Positions 42,150-51,669 of a DNA stretch of 64,000 bases are shown one piece after another; position 1 is the stretch's first letter; each line of letters begins with the position of its first letter. This DNA comes from Treponema sp. UBA6367 (lineage in GTDB: Bacteria > Spirochaetota > Spirochaetia > Treponematales > Treponemataceae): NCBI GenBank assembly GCA_002437725.1, contig DJRF01000010.1:405001-469000 (forward strand), given 5' to 3'. Both the position numbers and the translations under genes were made by a program. The notes beneath the pieces were generated by a model. That model saw only the letters and a program-made list of their open reading frames with translations. It did not search any database and was not told the origin of the DNA.

Positions 42150-42158
42150 AGGTGATTT

Positions 42159-42506
42159 ATGAATAAAAAAATCTTTGTATTGGCTTCGATTTTTCTTTGT
42201 TTCAGTATTTTTTCTGTAGCTGCTCAAACAACTTCTGCTGAAAAAACTGAAAAACCTGCAACAGAGGCAACTTTTGTTCAAAAAACTGAAAAAGCAACTT
42301 CTTCTGTAAAGTATATTGCGGCAGCTCTTGCAGTAGGTTTTGGTTGTATTGGCGGCGGGATGGCTGTTGCAAAAATTGGTTCTGCTGCAATGGGCGCAAT
42401 GAGCGAAAATGCTGAACTTTCCGGAAAAGCTTTGCCTTATGTAGGTCTTGCAGAAGGTATCTGCCTTTGGGGCTTCCTTGTAGGTCTTCTTATCATTGTA
42501 TTGTAG
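42159..42506 (+). CDS. atpK: V-type ATPase subunit K (proteolipid ring)
   Basis: 115 residues. An N-terminal signal peptide (about 1-22, ending SVAAQ) and a Thr/Glu/Lys linker precede a single two-helix hairpin (about 52-75 and 92-114). The ion-carrying Glu is E99 in GLAEGICLWG. The design resembles the short signal-bearing Thermus ring subunit rather than the four-helix Enterococcus NtpK. Helix 1 (VGFGCIGGGMAVAK) has no Gln, and no Ser/Thr follows E99, so the sodium-binding pattern is not evident and proton use is more likely (inference). SD GAGGTG before ATG. Confidence 0.9.
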   Translation: MNKKIFVLASIFLCFSIFSVAAQTTSAEKTEKPATEATFVQKTEKATSSVKYIAAALAVGFGCIGGGMAVAKIGSAAMGAMSENAELSGKALPYVGLAEGICLWGFLVGLLIIVL

Positions 42507-42571
42507 ATAATTTTAATCTATTCTGAATTTGAATTTTTATTCATTTTCAGAATAGTAAAAAGGACTAAATT

Positions 42572-42904
42572 TTGAACTTTTACATTATTGGTGATAGAGA
42601 AATAGTCTATGCTTTTAAACTTACCGGCATAAATGGAACCATTGCAGAAACTAGAGATGAAGTTCTTGATGCGTTCAACAAAATTACTGGTAAGGGGGGG
42701 CAGTTAGCACTTCCTGTTGAAGAAATTCCAAAGGTTCTTATTCTTACGGAGGCAACAGCAGCCCTTATAGAAGAAGAAGAGATGGAATGGCAAAAAAAAG
42801 GAAAGTATCCTCTAATCGTAGAGATTCCATGCCTTGATGGTCATATAAGAGGTAAAAAATCTCTTACAGATGCTATTCGAGAAGCGATTGGGGTTCAGAT
42901 TTAG
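42572..42904 (+). CDS. atpF: V-type ATPase subunit F
   Basis: 110-residue central-shaft subunit, small Rossmann-like fold: FYIIGDREIVYAFKLTGING then VLILTEATAALI and the IPC / GKKSLTDAIREAIG end. It binds subunit D and regulates ATPase activity. TTG start with SD AAGGA. Lies between K and E with short gaps. Confidence 0.92.
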   Translation: MNFYIIGDREIVYAFKLTGINGTIAETRDEVLDAFNKITGKGGQLALPVEEIPKVLILTEATAALIEEEEMEWQKKGKYPLIVEIPCLDGHIRGKKSLTDAIREAIGVQI

Positions 42905-42935
42905 TATACAAAATTTAATTCATTAGGAATTTATT

Positions 42936-43565
42936 ATGGAAGAATTGCGTTCTACAGAAATTTTAGATAAAGAAATTAAGGCTGACGCACGAAAGAAAGC
43001 AGAAAAAATTCTTGCAAAGGCTGATGCCGATTGCAAAAATATGCTTGAAAATGTAGATGCTCGTATAGAAAATGCTAAAAAAGAGTACTTGGCAAAGACT
43101 GAAGAAAAACTTCGTTTCTTTGAAAAAGATTTGGCTGCTTCTCTTCCACTTGAAAAGAAACGTTTTTTAGTTTCTTTTATTCAATCTTCTATAAATAAAG
43201 CAACTGATGCTTTTTTACAGTCTTTATCTGTAGAGGAAAAACTAGAACTTATAATGCGACAAATTCAAAAATATGAAAATTGTTTAAAATCAAAAAAATT
43301 GGTTGTTTCATATTATGGCTTTGAAGAAAAACTCTTGAAAAAAGCTTTTGAAAATAAATACACTATTGTTTCATTTAATAAAACTGATTTTAATAAACTG
43401 ATTATCGAAAGCGATTGCGGTATAACTACTAAATTGGGGATAATTCTTGAAGCAGACGATAAATCTGTCCGGGTTAGAACAACTCTGAGCGAGATTATAT
43501 GTCAACTTCAAGATGAATATAGAACAGAACTGTGTAAAACTTTGTTTGACGGGAGGCTTGAGTAG
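42936..43565 (+). CDS. atpE: V-type ATPase subunit E
   Basis: 209-residue peripheral-stalk subunit. The N-terminal helix (about 8-75) is highly charged (EIKADARKKAEKILAKADAD), and the C-terminal part has the globular head pattern (ESDCGITTKLGIILEADD). It pairs with the G/H-like subunit at the operon head. The stop (TAG) is immediately followed by the ATG of subunit A, so translation is coupled. Confidence 0.88.
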   Translation: MEELRSTEILDKEIKADARKKAEKILAKADADCKNMLENVDARIENAKKEYLAKTEEKLRFFEKDLAASLPLEKKRFLVSFIQSSINKATDAFLQSLSVEEKLELIMRQIQKYENCLKSKKLVVSYYGFEEKLLKKAFENKYTIVSFNKTDFNKLIIESDCGITTKLGIILEADDKSVRVRTTLSEIICQLQDEYRTELCKTLFDGRLE

Positions 43566-45338
43566 ATGATTGAAGGCGAAATAACCCGTATTTCTGGACC
43601 TGTTGTTTATGCAAAAGGTTTGGACGGCTGTGGTCTGTACGATGTAGTTGATGTAGGTGAAAAAAGGCTTATAGGTGAAATTATTCGCCAAAACAAAGAT
43701 AATGCTACAATCCAAGTTTATGAAGAAGATACTGGTATGCACGTTGGCGAAAAAGTTGTATGCCAGCAAAGACCTCTTTCGTTAAGGCTAGGACCTGGTC
43801 TTGTAGGTACAATTTACGACGGAATTCAAAGGCCTTTAAAAACTATGGCGGAACATTCGGGTGCTTTTCTTCTTCCTGGAGAAAGAACCGAGCCTTTGGA
43901 TGTTAATAAGCTGTGGCACTTTGAAGCTGATAAAAATATAAAAGAAGGTAGCCCTATAAAAATGGGGTTTGTAATAGGAACTGTAAAAGAAACTGAATCT
44001 ATAACGCAAAAAATAATGGTTCCGCCTACAGTTCGAGGAAGAGTCTTAAAAACTTTTAAAGGAACTGGCGATTACACTGTAGATGATGTTATTGGGACTA
44101 CTGAACTTGACGAAGAAATAAAACTTTCTCAATATTGGCCTGTTCGCCAACCTAGACCGTATTCCGATAAGCTGGAAGTTTCAGAACCGCTTATAACAGG
44201 GCAAAGAGTTATTGACGTTTTCTTTCCTCTTTCAAAAGGCGGAACCGCCGCAATTCCTGGTGGTTTTGGAACTGGAAAAACAATGACTCAGCATGCTGTT
44301 GCAAAGTGGTGCGACGCAGATTTAATTGTTTACATTGGTTGCGGTGAGCGCGGAAATGAAATGACAGAAGTTCTTACAGAATTTCCTGAACTTATAGACC
44401 CAAGAACTGGACGTTCAATTATGGAACGAACTATTCTCATTGCAAATACTTCAAATATGCCAGTTGCCGCTCGCGAAGTTTCTCTATATTCAGGAATAAC
44501 TCTTGCAGAATATTTCAGAGATATGGGAATGCATGTTGCTATAATGGCAGATTCTACTAGCCGTTGGGCAGAAGCTCTGCGCGAACTTTCCGGCCGAATG
44601 GAAGAAATGCCTGCAGAAGAAGGATTTCCTGCTTATCTTCCTACAAGACTTGCTTCATTTTATGAAAGGGCTGGTCGCATTATTTCCTTAAATGGGCAAG
44701 AAGGTTCTGTTTCTGTAATTGGCGCGGTTTCGCCTCCTGGCGGTGATTTTTCGGAACCAGTTACTCAGCATACAAAAAGATTCATTCGTTGCTTTTGGGC
44801 TTTGGACAGAGAATTGGCGAATGCAAGGCACTATCCTGCTATTGGCTGGATAGACTCTTATTCTGAATACGCTAGCGAAGTTCGTGAATGGTGGGAAAAA
44901 CACAATCCTATTTGGTGGCAGGTTAGGACAGAAGCCCTTGAGCTCTTAAAAAAAGAGGACAGGCTTCAGCAAATTGTTCGGCTTATTGGTCCAGATGCTC
45001 TTCCTGATTCAGAAAGACTTATTTTAAAAGTTTCTGAAATGATAAAAAATGGATTTTTGCAGCAAAACGCATTTGATGATATTGATATGTACTGCTCTTC
45101 GGAAAAGCAAATCGATATTCTCGAACTTATTATGCTTTTTTATCATCGTTCGCTTGACGTGGTAAAAAATGGTTGTCCGCTTACAAAAATAAATTCTCTT
45201 CCTGTTGCAAATGAAATTGTCCGCATAAAGATGCAGATTCCAAATAACGAGCTTGATAAGATTTCTGTTATAAGAGGACATTTAGAAGAACAGTTTAGGG
45301 AACTTGAATCAGTTTACAGTAACAAGGTGGGCATATAA
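43566..45338 (+). CDS. atpA: V-type ATPase catalytic subunit A
   Basis: 590 residues, the catalytic subunit. Walker A GGFGTGKTMTQ is near residue 235. The extra 'non-homologous' region unique to A subunits is present between about 115 and 200. ERGNEMTEV, the MADSTSRWAEALRE block and PAEEGFPAYL are family hallmarks. It catalyses ATP hydrolysis or synthesis with B. The last base of its stop overlaps the B start (TAATG). Confidence 0.97.
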   Translation: MIEGEITRISGPVVYAKGLDGCGLYDVVDVGEKRLIGEIIRQNKDNATIQVYEEDTGMHVGEKVVCQQRPLSLRLGPGLVGTIYDGIQRPLKTMAEHSGAFLLPGERTEPLDVNKLWHFEADKNIKEGSPIKMGFVIGTVKETESITQKIMVPPTVRGRVLKTFKGTGDYTVDDVIGTTELDEEIKLSQYWPVRQPRPYSDKLEVSEPLITGQRVIDVFFPLSKGGTAAIPGGFGTGKTMTQHAVAKWCDADLIVYIGCGERGNEMTEVLTEFPELIDPRTGRSIMERTILIANTSNMPVAAREVSLYSGITLAEYFRDMGMHVAIMADSTSRWAEALRELSGRMEEMPAEEGFPAYLPTRLASFYERAGRIISLNGQEGSVSVIGAVSPPGGDFSEPVTQHTKRFIRCFWALDRELANARHYPAIGWIDSYSEYASEVREWWEKHNPIWWQVRTEALELLKKEDRLQQIVRLIGPDALPDSERLILKVSEMIKNGFLQQNAFDDIDMYCSSEKQIDILELIMLFYHRSLDVVKNGCPLTKINSLPVANEIVRIKMQIPNNELDKISVIRGHLEEQFRELESVYSNKVGI

Positions 45339-46717
45339 TGAAAGGAATTGAATACAGAGGTGTGAACTCGGTCGATGGTCCAATTATTGCAGTTCAGCGT
45401 ACTGAAAATGTTTTTTACAACGAAACAGTTTGCGTTCGCGACAGAACTGGTGTAAAACGTCTTGGTCGTATAGTTGATTTAAGCGAAAAGGCTTGCATAG
45501 TTCAGGTTTTTGGAACGACAACAGGACTTGACCTTGCTGAAACATCGTTTGAGTTTCTTGATAAACCGCTGGAACTTAGAGTAAGTGATGAACTGCTTGG
45601 AAGAGTTTTTAATGGGCTTGGCGAGCCAATCGATGGTTATCCAGAAATAATTTCTTCAAAGAAAATTAATGTTAATGGTTATCCAATAAATCCTTTTAGC
45701 CGTTCTTATCCGCGTGATTTTATACAGACTGGAATTTCTGCAATTGACGGAATGAACTCTCTTGTTCGTGGACAAAAACTTCCTATATTTTCAGGCAATG
45801 GACTTCCGCATAATAAGTTAGCCGCTCAGATTATACGTCAGGCAAAACTTAGAAACAGCGATGAACAGTTTGTTATGGTTTTTGCCGGAATGGGCATAAA
45901 ATATGACGTTGCTCGCTTTTTTATAAATACATTTGAAGAATCTGGTGTTCTTTCAAAGGTAGTTATGTTCCAATCGTTGGCAGATGCTCCTTCCATTGAA
46001 CGTATAATGACTCCTCGTTGCGCCCTTACAGCCGCAGAATATTTGGCATTTGAAAAAGGAATGCACGTGCTTGTAGTTATGACAGATATGACTAACTATT
46101 GCGAAGCCTTAAGAGAAATTTCTACAACTCGCGGAGAAGTTCCTGGCAGAAAAGGGTATCCGGGTTATCTTTATTCAGATTTGGCAGAACTTTATGAGCG
46201 GGCAGGCAAAATAAAAGGTTCTGAAGGATCTATAACTCAAATTCCAATCTTGACTATGCCGAATGATGATATTTCTCACCCAATTCCAGACCTTACAGGC
46301 TATATTACTGAAGGTCAAATCGTTTTGGATCGCGAAATGGATTCAAAAGGAATTTATCCTCCTGTAGCAGGTTTGCCATCTCTTTCTCGTTTAATGAAAG
46401 ACGGAATTGGCGAAGGTATGACTCGTGAAGATCATGCAAACGTTTCTAGTCAACTTTTTGCAGCCTATTCAAAAGTAAAATCTATACGAAATCTTGCGGC
46501 AATAATTGGGGAAGAAGAGCTTTCTGAATTGGATAGAAAATATCTTGACTTTGGCAATAAGTTTGAACAAGAATTCCTTACTCAAGGTGAATATGAAGAC
46601 CGAACAATAGAAGAAACTCTTAATATTGGTTGGAAGTGTCTTTCTATTCTTCCTGTTGAAGAGTTGTTTAGAATAAAATCTGAATATATTGAGAAATATC
46701 TTCCAAAAGAGGCATAA
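45338..46717 (+). CDS. atpB: V-type ATPase non-catalytic subunit B
   Basis: 459 residues. IDGMNSLVRGQKLPIFSGNGL replaces the Walker A of subunit A, as in all B subunits. The Arg-finger region SRLMKDGIGEGMTREDH is present. It alternates with A in the head. It overlaps A by one base and D by one base (TAATG), indicating translational coupling for the A3B3 stoichiometry. Confidence 0.97.
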   Translation: MKGIEYRGVNSVDGPIIAVQRTENVFYNETVCVRDRTGVKRLGRIVDLSEKACIVQVFGTTTGLDLAETSFEFLDKPLELRVSDELLGRVFNGLGEPIDGYPEIISSKKINVNGYPINPFSRSYPRDFIQTGISAIDGMNSLVRGQKLPIFSGNGLPHNKLAAQIIRQAKLRNSDEQFVMVFAGMGIKYDVARFFINTFEESGVLSKVVMFQSLADAPSIERIMTPRCALTAAEYLAFEKGMHVLVVMTDMTNYCEALREISTTRGEVPGRKGYPGYLYSDLAELYERAGKIKGSEGSITQIPILTMPNDDISHPIPDLTGYITEGQIVLDREMDSKGIYPPVAGLPSLSRLMKDGIGEGMTREDHANVSSQLFAAYSKVKSIRNLAAIIGEEELSELDRKYLDFGNKFEQEFLTQGEYEDRTIEETLNIGWKCLSILPVEELFRIKSEYIEKYLPKEA

Positions 46718-47340
46718 TGGCAAGGCTTAACATTGCTCCTACAAAATCAAATCTTCTCGCCATGAAAGAACAGCTTTCAATCAGCCAAAATGGATATGAG
46801 CTTTTAGAGCAAAAACGCGAAATCCTTGTGCAAGAACTTATGCGAATGGTTGATAAAGTAAAAATTCTTGAGCGAGATATTGAAAAAGCTACACAGGTTG
46901 CTTATCCTGCTTTTAAAAGAATGCTCATGGCAGATGGTTCTGATCAGGTAAAACGGATTGCTCATTCTGTTCATTACGATTTTCAAATGGAAAAAAGAAA
47001 TGTAATGATTGGGGGCATGAATTTTGACACTCTTGATGTAAAACTTCCTGAACGCAGAATTTTTTATTCAATGATAGGAACTTATGCTAATACTGACAAA
47101 GTTATAATTGATTTTTTTAATCTTTTGGCTCTTTTGACACAGATGGCTTCTATAAGAACTATAGTTTGGAGACTTGCCGAAGAAGTAAAAAAAACTCAGC
47201 GGCGAGTAAATGCTTTGGACAAGATGGTTATTCCTCAAGCAAAAGAAACAAAAACTTATATAGAAAATGTTCTTGAAGAAAAAGAAAGAGAAAATGTTTT
47301 TGTTCTAAAGGCGTTGAAGAAAAAATCATCAAGTTATTAA
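46717..47340 (+). CDS. atpD: V-type ATPase subunit D
   Basis: 207-residue central-shaft subunit made of two long helices (about 15-75 and 140-200): IAPTKSNLLAMKEQLSIS at the start and AEEVKKTQRRVNALDKMVIP in the second helix are family signatures. It rotates within A3B3 and links to F and C. Last core subunit; the stress-protein gene follows ten bases later. Confidence 0.95.
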   Translation: MARLNIAPTKSNLLAMKEQLSISQNGYELLEQKREILVQELMRMVDKVKILERDIEKATQVAYPAFKRMLMADGSDQVKRIAHSVHYDFQMEKRNVMIGGMNFDTLDVKLPERRIFYSMIGTYANTDKVIIDFFNLLALLTQMASIRTIVWRLAEEVKKTQRRVNALDKMVIPQAKETKTYIENVLEEKERENVFVLKALKKKSSSY

Positions 47341-47350
47341 GGGTAAAAAA

Positions 47351-47854
47351 ATGAAAGCTCTTTTCAAAAATGTTATAGTAGCGGTAAATGGTTCACAGTC
47401 TTCTATTCAAGCTGCCATGTATTCGATTATTATGGCAAAGAAATATTCTTTTTCTTTGAAGTTTGTATATGTTGTAGATACAGCTACAATGGAGTTTTTA
47501 GACAAGTGCAATTTTTTGATTTCGTCAGAGGTTTCTTCCTATGAAGAAGAGCTTAGGCAAAATGGAAAAAACTATCTTGAATATGTAACAAAGCTTGCAA
47601 AGTCTAAAGGTGTTTTAGCTTCAAGCGAGCTTAGAACAGGTTCCGTCTGCTCAGAAATTATAAAAGTTGCAGAAGATTCCGAAGCCGATCTTATTATCTT
47701 AGGCGGCCATGATTCTAGTGGAACTATTGTAGAAAAAGCTTCTGCTCGTAGAAGTGTTGCGCTTACAAACAGATATGAACTTATAACATATGCAAGGTGT
47801 CCGGTTCTTGTAGTTCACAAGCCTGATGTGGAATCCCTTTTTAAGATTTCATAG
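47351..47854 (+). CDS. Universal stress protein family protein
   Basis: 167 residues. The N-terminal NVIVAVNGSQSSIQAAMYSI strand-loop-helix and the ATP-binding-type GGHDSSGTIVEKASARRSVALTNR with PVLVVHKP at the end match UspA. The nucleotide loop (G-2X-G-9X-G-S/T) appears modified, so ATP binding is uncertain. It lies ten bases after the V-ATPase D gene and is probably on the same mRNA, perhaps tuning the pump to energy state (inference). Confidence 0.87.
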   Translation: MKALFKNVIVAVNGSQSSIQAAMYSIIMAKKYSFSLKFVYVVDTATMEFLDKCNFLISSEVSSYEEELRQNGKNYLEYVTKLAKSKGVLASSELRTGSVCSEIIKVAEDSEADLIILGGHDSSGTIVEKASARRSVALTNRYELITYARCPVLVVHKPDVESLFKIS

Positions 47855-47864
47855 AGGTTTTACT

Positions 47865-48647
47865 GTGCTAAACTGTTATAAAATCCTTGGGGTAAGTCAA
47901 AGTGCTACCGCTGCAGAAATTAAAAAGGCTTACAGGCAGAAAGCTAAGCTGTTTCATCCAGATTTAACTAAAAATGCCGATTCAAAAGAGTTTCAGCAAA
48001 TTGTAAGAGCTTACGAAATCCTTTCAGACTTAAGGCAGCGTTCTATTTTTGATGAGGCTTTTAGAACATCTTATACACAAAAAAAATCTGATGACTATTA
48101 TTTTGACTATTACACTTGGCTTTCTGCTAGGCAAGATGAAGAAAGCCGTGCAAAGTTAATTTTTTTTGAGCTAATGCACAATCGTGAAGACGAGGCTGTA
48201 AAAGAATTTAAGAGAATGTCAATGAATCACGCTAATTTTAGCCTAAAACATTGGTTTTCTCGTGAAGATTTCATGGATTATGGATATATTCTGGCAGAAG
48301 AATTAGCGCTTCGCAATGAATTTTATGACGCATTTATTCTATTGGAACAAATAATTCGCTTAGAATATAGTTATAATTATTTTAGATTTTTTTTTCCAGA
48401 AGTAATTGAATTTACTTTAAATATCCTTAAGAAAAAAACAGAAGGATATATGAGCGATGAATTAGCGCTTGATGTGTGGGAAAGAGCATTGGATTTAGGG
48501 TTTTCTGCAGAAGATGATGCGTTCTTTTTGCAGAAAATGGCAGCGGCATACACTAGGCTTGGAGACACTTATACCGCTTCTATATGTATGCAAGAGGCTG
48601 TAAAAGTTTCTTCTAAAAAGAAAGAAACTTGTTTTAATAAAGTATAG
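47865..48647 (+). CDS. J-domain (DnaJ-like) protein
   Basis: 260 residues. Residues 1-65 are a J domain with the HPD motif (KLFHPDLTKN), typical of Hsp70 co-chaperones, and the helix I text CYKILGVSQSATAAEIKKAY. No Gly/Phe region or zinc-finger domain follows; the remaining ~190 residues are helix-rich and perhaps TPR-like (RLGDTYTASICMQEAVKV). Start is GTG with SD AGAGG; the in-frame ORF beginning at 47826 would overlap the stress-protein gene. Probably a specialised J protein rather than DnaJ itself. Confidence 0.87.
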   Translation: MLNCYKILGVSQSATAAEIKKAYRQKAKLFHPDLTKNADSKEFQQIVRAYEILSDLRQRSIFDEAFRTSYTQKKSDDYYFDYYTWLSARQDEESRAKLIFFELMHNREDEAVKEFKRMSMNHANFSLKHWFSREDFMDYGYILAEELALRNEFYDAFILLEQIIRLEYSYNYFRFFFPEVIEFTLNILKKKTEGYMSDELALDVWERALDLGFSAEDDAFFLQKMAAAYTRLGDTYTASICMQEAVKVSSKKKETCFNKV

Positions 48648-48759
48648 AAAGCTTTTTACTTTGGTATGAAATTGTGTTGAAAACATTGCATTGTCAAGTG
48701 TCGCTTTCACAAACTGAGATTTTGCCATCTATGGTTCAACGCTAACGAGGAGTAATAAT

Positions 48760-49518
48760 ATGATAAGACTTAAGAATGATGAAGAAATTGAAGGTATAAG
48801 AAAATCCTGCCACCTTCTAGCAGATACTTTTAATTATGTAATTCCACAAGTAAAGGCTGGAATGACCACAAAAGCTATTGATGACCTTTTTGTTGATTAC
48901 ATAAAAGCTCATGGCGGTTCACCTGCTTGGTATTTAGAGGATTTTAAGGGAGCTGCTTGTATCAGCATAAATGAAGAAGTAATTCACGGTATCCCTTCAA
49001 AAAAAAGAATTATAAAAGACGGAGATATAGTTAGTCTTGATGTCGGTATTGATTTAAATGGATATATAAGTGATTCAACTCATTCTGTTTTAGTAGGAAA
49101 TGTAAAGCCGGAAATAAGAAAACTTGATGAAGTTGCTCTTGAATGTTTGCAGGCTGGAATTGATGCCTGTAAAGTGGGTAATAGAATTAGCGATATTTCT
49201 AAAGCTGTTTACGAAATTGCTAAAAAACATGGATATGGAGTTGTTTATGACTATTGTGGTCATGGAGTAGGATTAGAGGTTCACGAAGATCCAAGTATTC
49301 CTAACTGTCCATCCACAGGACCTAACCCAAGAATTCAAGCGGGAATGGTATTAGCTATTGAACCGATGATAAATTTAGGAACTGCTGATGTTTATGTAAA
49401 AAATGACGGTTGGACAGTTGTTACAAAAGATCACAAGGTTTCTGCTCACGAAGAGCATACGGTTGCAGTTTTTGAAGATTATACTGAAATTCTTACAGAC
49501 TTAAACTATAAAGGATAA
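48760..49518 (+). CDS. map: Methionine aminopeptidase, type I
   Basis: Removes the initiator Met from nascent proteins. 252 residues, the usual length without N-terminal extension. Metal ligands are visible: Asp in SLDVGIDL, Asp in ISDSTHS, His in CGHGVG, Glu in AIEPMI and Glu in HEEHTVAV. SD GAGGAG is followed by ATG at good spacing. It stands apart from its neighbours, with about 110 bases upstream. Confidence 0.96.
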   Translation: MIRLKNDEEIEGIRKSCHLLADTFNYVIPQVKAGMTTKAIDDLFVDYIKAHGGSPAWYLEDFKGAACISINEEVIHGIPSKKRIIKDGDIVSLDVGIDLNGYISDSTHSVLVGNVKPEIRKLDEVALECLQAGIDACKVGNRISDISKAVYEIAKKHGYGVVYDYCGHGVGLEVHEDPSIPNCPSTGPNPRIQAGMVLAIEPMINLGTADVYVKNDGWTVVTKDHKVSAHEEHTVAVFEDYTEILTDLNYKG

Positions 49519-49538
49519 AACCAGAGCTTTTTATAATT

Positions 49539-49591
49539 GCAAATTCGCTTGCGTTTTATTTAGTTTTCTAAAAATTTGACTTTAAACCTAT
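49539..49591 (-). repeat. Family A repeat, reverse orientation
   Basis: The minus strand reads TAGGTTTAAAGTCAAATTTTTAG then AAACTAAATAAAACGCAAGCG, closely matching the left half of the 27.4-kb element. Confidence 0.55.
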
Positions 49592-49736
49592 GAAGAATAA
49601 AATAAAACGAGCCAAAGAAAAAAAATGGAACTCAAAAATATCTTTGCTTAAGCATATTGAAAATAATTGTAACCATTTTAAAAAAAATTGTTTATATTAG
49701 AAAATATAAGGATTTTTATTTGCGGAGGTAATTAAA

Positions 49737-51227
49737 ATGAAGACATGGACAAAGAGAGTTATTTGGATTGTTTGTGCAGCGGTAATGTCTTTTGCTCTAG
49801 TTTCAATTTCATGTGGAAAAAAAGTTGTAAAAGGAACAGCAGATACTGCATTTGCAGAATCTAATTCACAAATAGTTCCTTCTGAAAGTTTGAATATAGT
49901 AGAAGCCTTGCAGAACTCTTTTAGAGCTATAAGCAATGGTGTTTTGCCATCTGTGGTTGAAGTTGATGTAACAGAAACAAAAACTGTTCAAACTATAGAT
50001 CCTTTTCAAGATTTCAGACGTTTCTTTTTTGGTTATCCGGAAGATGAATCTGATTCTAATAAAAATGGCAGAACCCGAGAATATGAACAAAAAGGACTTG
50101 GTTCAGGTGTAATTGTCCGCCGCTCTGGCAATATCCTTTATGTTCTTACAAATAATCACGTGGCTGGTGGCGCTACAAAAATTTCTATTAAACTAAATGA
50201 TGGGCGAGAATTTGATGGAAAACTCGTTGGTGCAGATTCTCGTATGGATATAGCCCTTGTTTCTTTTGAATCTAAAGACAGCTCTATCCCTGTTGCCTTG
50301 TTAGGAGATTCTGATAAAGTTCAAACTGGTGATATTTGCTTGGCAATGGGTGCGCCGTTGGGATACAGTCAGTCTGTTACGCAAGGAATTGTAAGCGCAA
50401 AGGGACGTTCTGGTTCTGGAATAGGCAATATAAATGATTTTATTCAGACAGATGCTGCAATCAACCAAGGAAATTCAGGCGGTCCTTTAGTAAATATTTA
50501 TGGCGAAGTTATTGGTATAAATACTTGGATTGCAAGCCAATCAGGTGGAAGCCAGGGATTAGGATTTTCTATTCCTATTAATAATATAAAATCTGCCATA
50601 GATTCCTTTATAAAAGACGGAAAGGTTGTTTACGGTTGGCTTGGAGTTTCTTTAATGGAAGGTTCTGAAGATTATAAGAAAGCTCTTGGTGTTGAAGATA
50701 TGCACGGAGCTCTTGCAAGCCAGATATTTATTGGCAGTCCTGCTCAAAAATCAGGAATAAAACCTGGCGACTTTATTGTAAAGATTGACGGTCACGAAGT
50801 AAAAAATGTAGAGCAGGCTCAGCGGGAAGTAGGAAGAATTGCAGCAGGAAAAAAAGTTGACTTTGAAGTATTCAGAAACGGAGAAAAATTAGTTGTTCCT
50901 GTTACAATCGAAGAACGTTCTGAAAAAGTTTCCGCAGATAATAGCAAACTTTGGCCAGGATTTATAGCAGTTCCATTGACAGAAGACGTAAGAAAAGAAC
51001 TGGAGTTAGATTCTAAAGTTTCTGGTGTTGCGGTAACTAATATTGCTCAAAAATCACCAGCAGCTTCTTTGCGTCTTCAGGAAGGTGATGTAATAACTAG
51101 CGTAAATGGAAAATCTGTAAAAAATCTAAAAGAATTCTATACAGAACTTTCTAAAGCAGATAAGTCAGTTAATTTTGATATATATAGCAATGGTGGAACT
51201 ATAACTACAGGAACCTATAAATTCTAA
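49737..51227 (+). CDS. htrA: HtrA/DegP-family periplasmic serine protease
   Basis: 496 residues. The N-terminus has a hydrophobic signal ending VSIS-C26, so it may be a lipoprotein with a relaxed spirochaete lipobox. Catalytic triad: H141 (TNNHV), D171 (RMDIAL) and S247 (GNSGGP). Two PDZ domains follow (about 285-385 and 400-490; SPAQKSGIKPGDFIV and SPAASLRLQEGDVITSV). Function is quality control or degradation of misfolded envelope proteins. SD GGAGG fits ATG. A low-complexity linker (about 85-118) precedes the protease domain. Confidence 0.95.
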   Translation: MKTWTKRVIWIVCAAVMSFALVSISCGKKVVKGTADTAFAESNSQIVPSESLNIVEALQNSFRAISNGVLPSVVEVDVTETKTVQTIDPFQDFRRFFFGYPEDESDSNKNGRTREYEQKGLGSGVIVRRSGNILYVLTNNHVAGGATKISIKLNDGREFDGKLVGADSRMDIALVSFESKDSSIPVALLGDSDKVQTGDICLAMGAPLGYSQSVTQGIVSAKGRSGSGIGNINDFIQTDAAINQGNSGGPLVNIYGEVIGINTWIASQSGGSQGLGFSIPINNIKSAIDSFIKDGKVVYGWLGVSLMEGSEDYKKALGVEDMHGALASQIFIGSPAQKSGIKPGDFIVKIDGHEVKNVEQAQREVGRIAAGKKVDFEVFRNGEKLVVPVTIEERSEKVSADNSKLWPGFIAVPLTEDVRKELELDSKVSGVAVTNIAQKSPAASLRLQEGDVITSVNGKSVKNLKEFYTELSKADKSVNFDIYSNGGTITTGTYKF

Positions 51228-51235
51228 ATCGTTTA

Positions 51236-51263
51236 TTGACTAAGATGTTGTTTTTCTGATACT
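51236..51263 (+). promoter_or_regulatory. Promoter of rplU-prp
   Basis: TTGACT at 51236-51241, 16-base spacer, GATACT at 51258-51263. Confidence 0.55.
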
Positions 51264-51284
51264 ATATCAAATACACGTATGGTA

Positions 51285-51345
51285 AAAGGGTTGTAGTATC
51301 ACCCCGTTAAATACTGCGGCTACTTTCATATAAGATTTTTATTTA
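51285..51345 (+). promoter_or_regulatory. Structured leader candidate before rplU
   Basis: The leader of about 90 bases can pair GTAGTAT (51293-51299) with ATACTGC (51311-51317) and, alternatively, GTAG with CTAC (51319-51322). Ribosomal-protein leaders often bind their own product; this is inferred from position and pairing only. Confidence 0.35.
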
Positions 51346-51357
51346 GAGGTATTTAAT

Positions 51358-51669
51358 ATGTACGCACTTGTTGAATATAAGGGCAAACAGTACAAAGCAG
51401 AAAAGGGTGCTGTCCTTACAGTAGATTCAATCGATGCTGAAAAAGGAACCAAAATTGATGTAGATTCTGTTCTTCTTGTAAGCGATGGAGATAAAGTAAC
51501 TGTTGGCACACCTTATGTAAAAGGTGCTAAAGTTCAGTTTGTTGTAGAAGATTCTTTCCGCGACAAAAAAGTCATTGTTTTCAAGTACAAGGCAAAGAAA
51601 GATTATCACAGAACAATTGGTCATAGACAGCATTATACTAACGTTCGTGTTGAATCTATTGAGGCATAA
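51358..51669 (+). CDS. rplU: 50S ribosomal protein L21
   Basis: 103 residues. MYALVEYKGKQYKAEKG and the C-terminal YRAKKDYHRTIGHRQ-like text (here KAKKDYHRTIGHRQ) with the TNVRVESIE end are diagnostic. Binds domain of 23S rRNA near L20. SD AGAGG before ATG. Its stop overlaps the start of prp by one base (TAATG). Confidence 0.96.
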   Translation: MYALVEYKGKQYKAEKGAVLTVDSIDAEKGTKIDVDSVLLVSDGDKVTVGTPYVKGAKVQFVVEDSFRDKKVIVFKYKAKKDYHRTIGHRQHYTNVRVESIEA

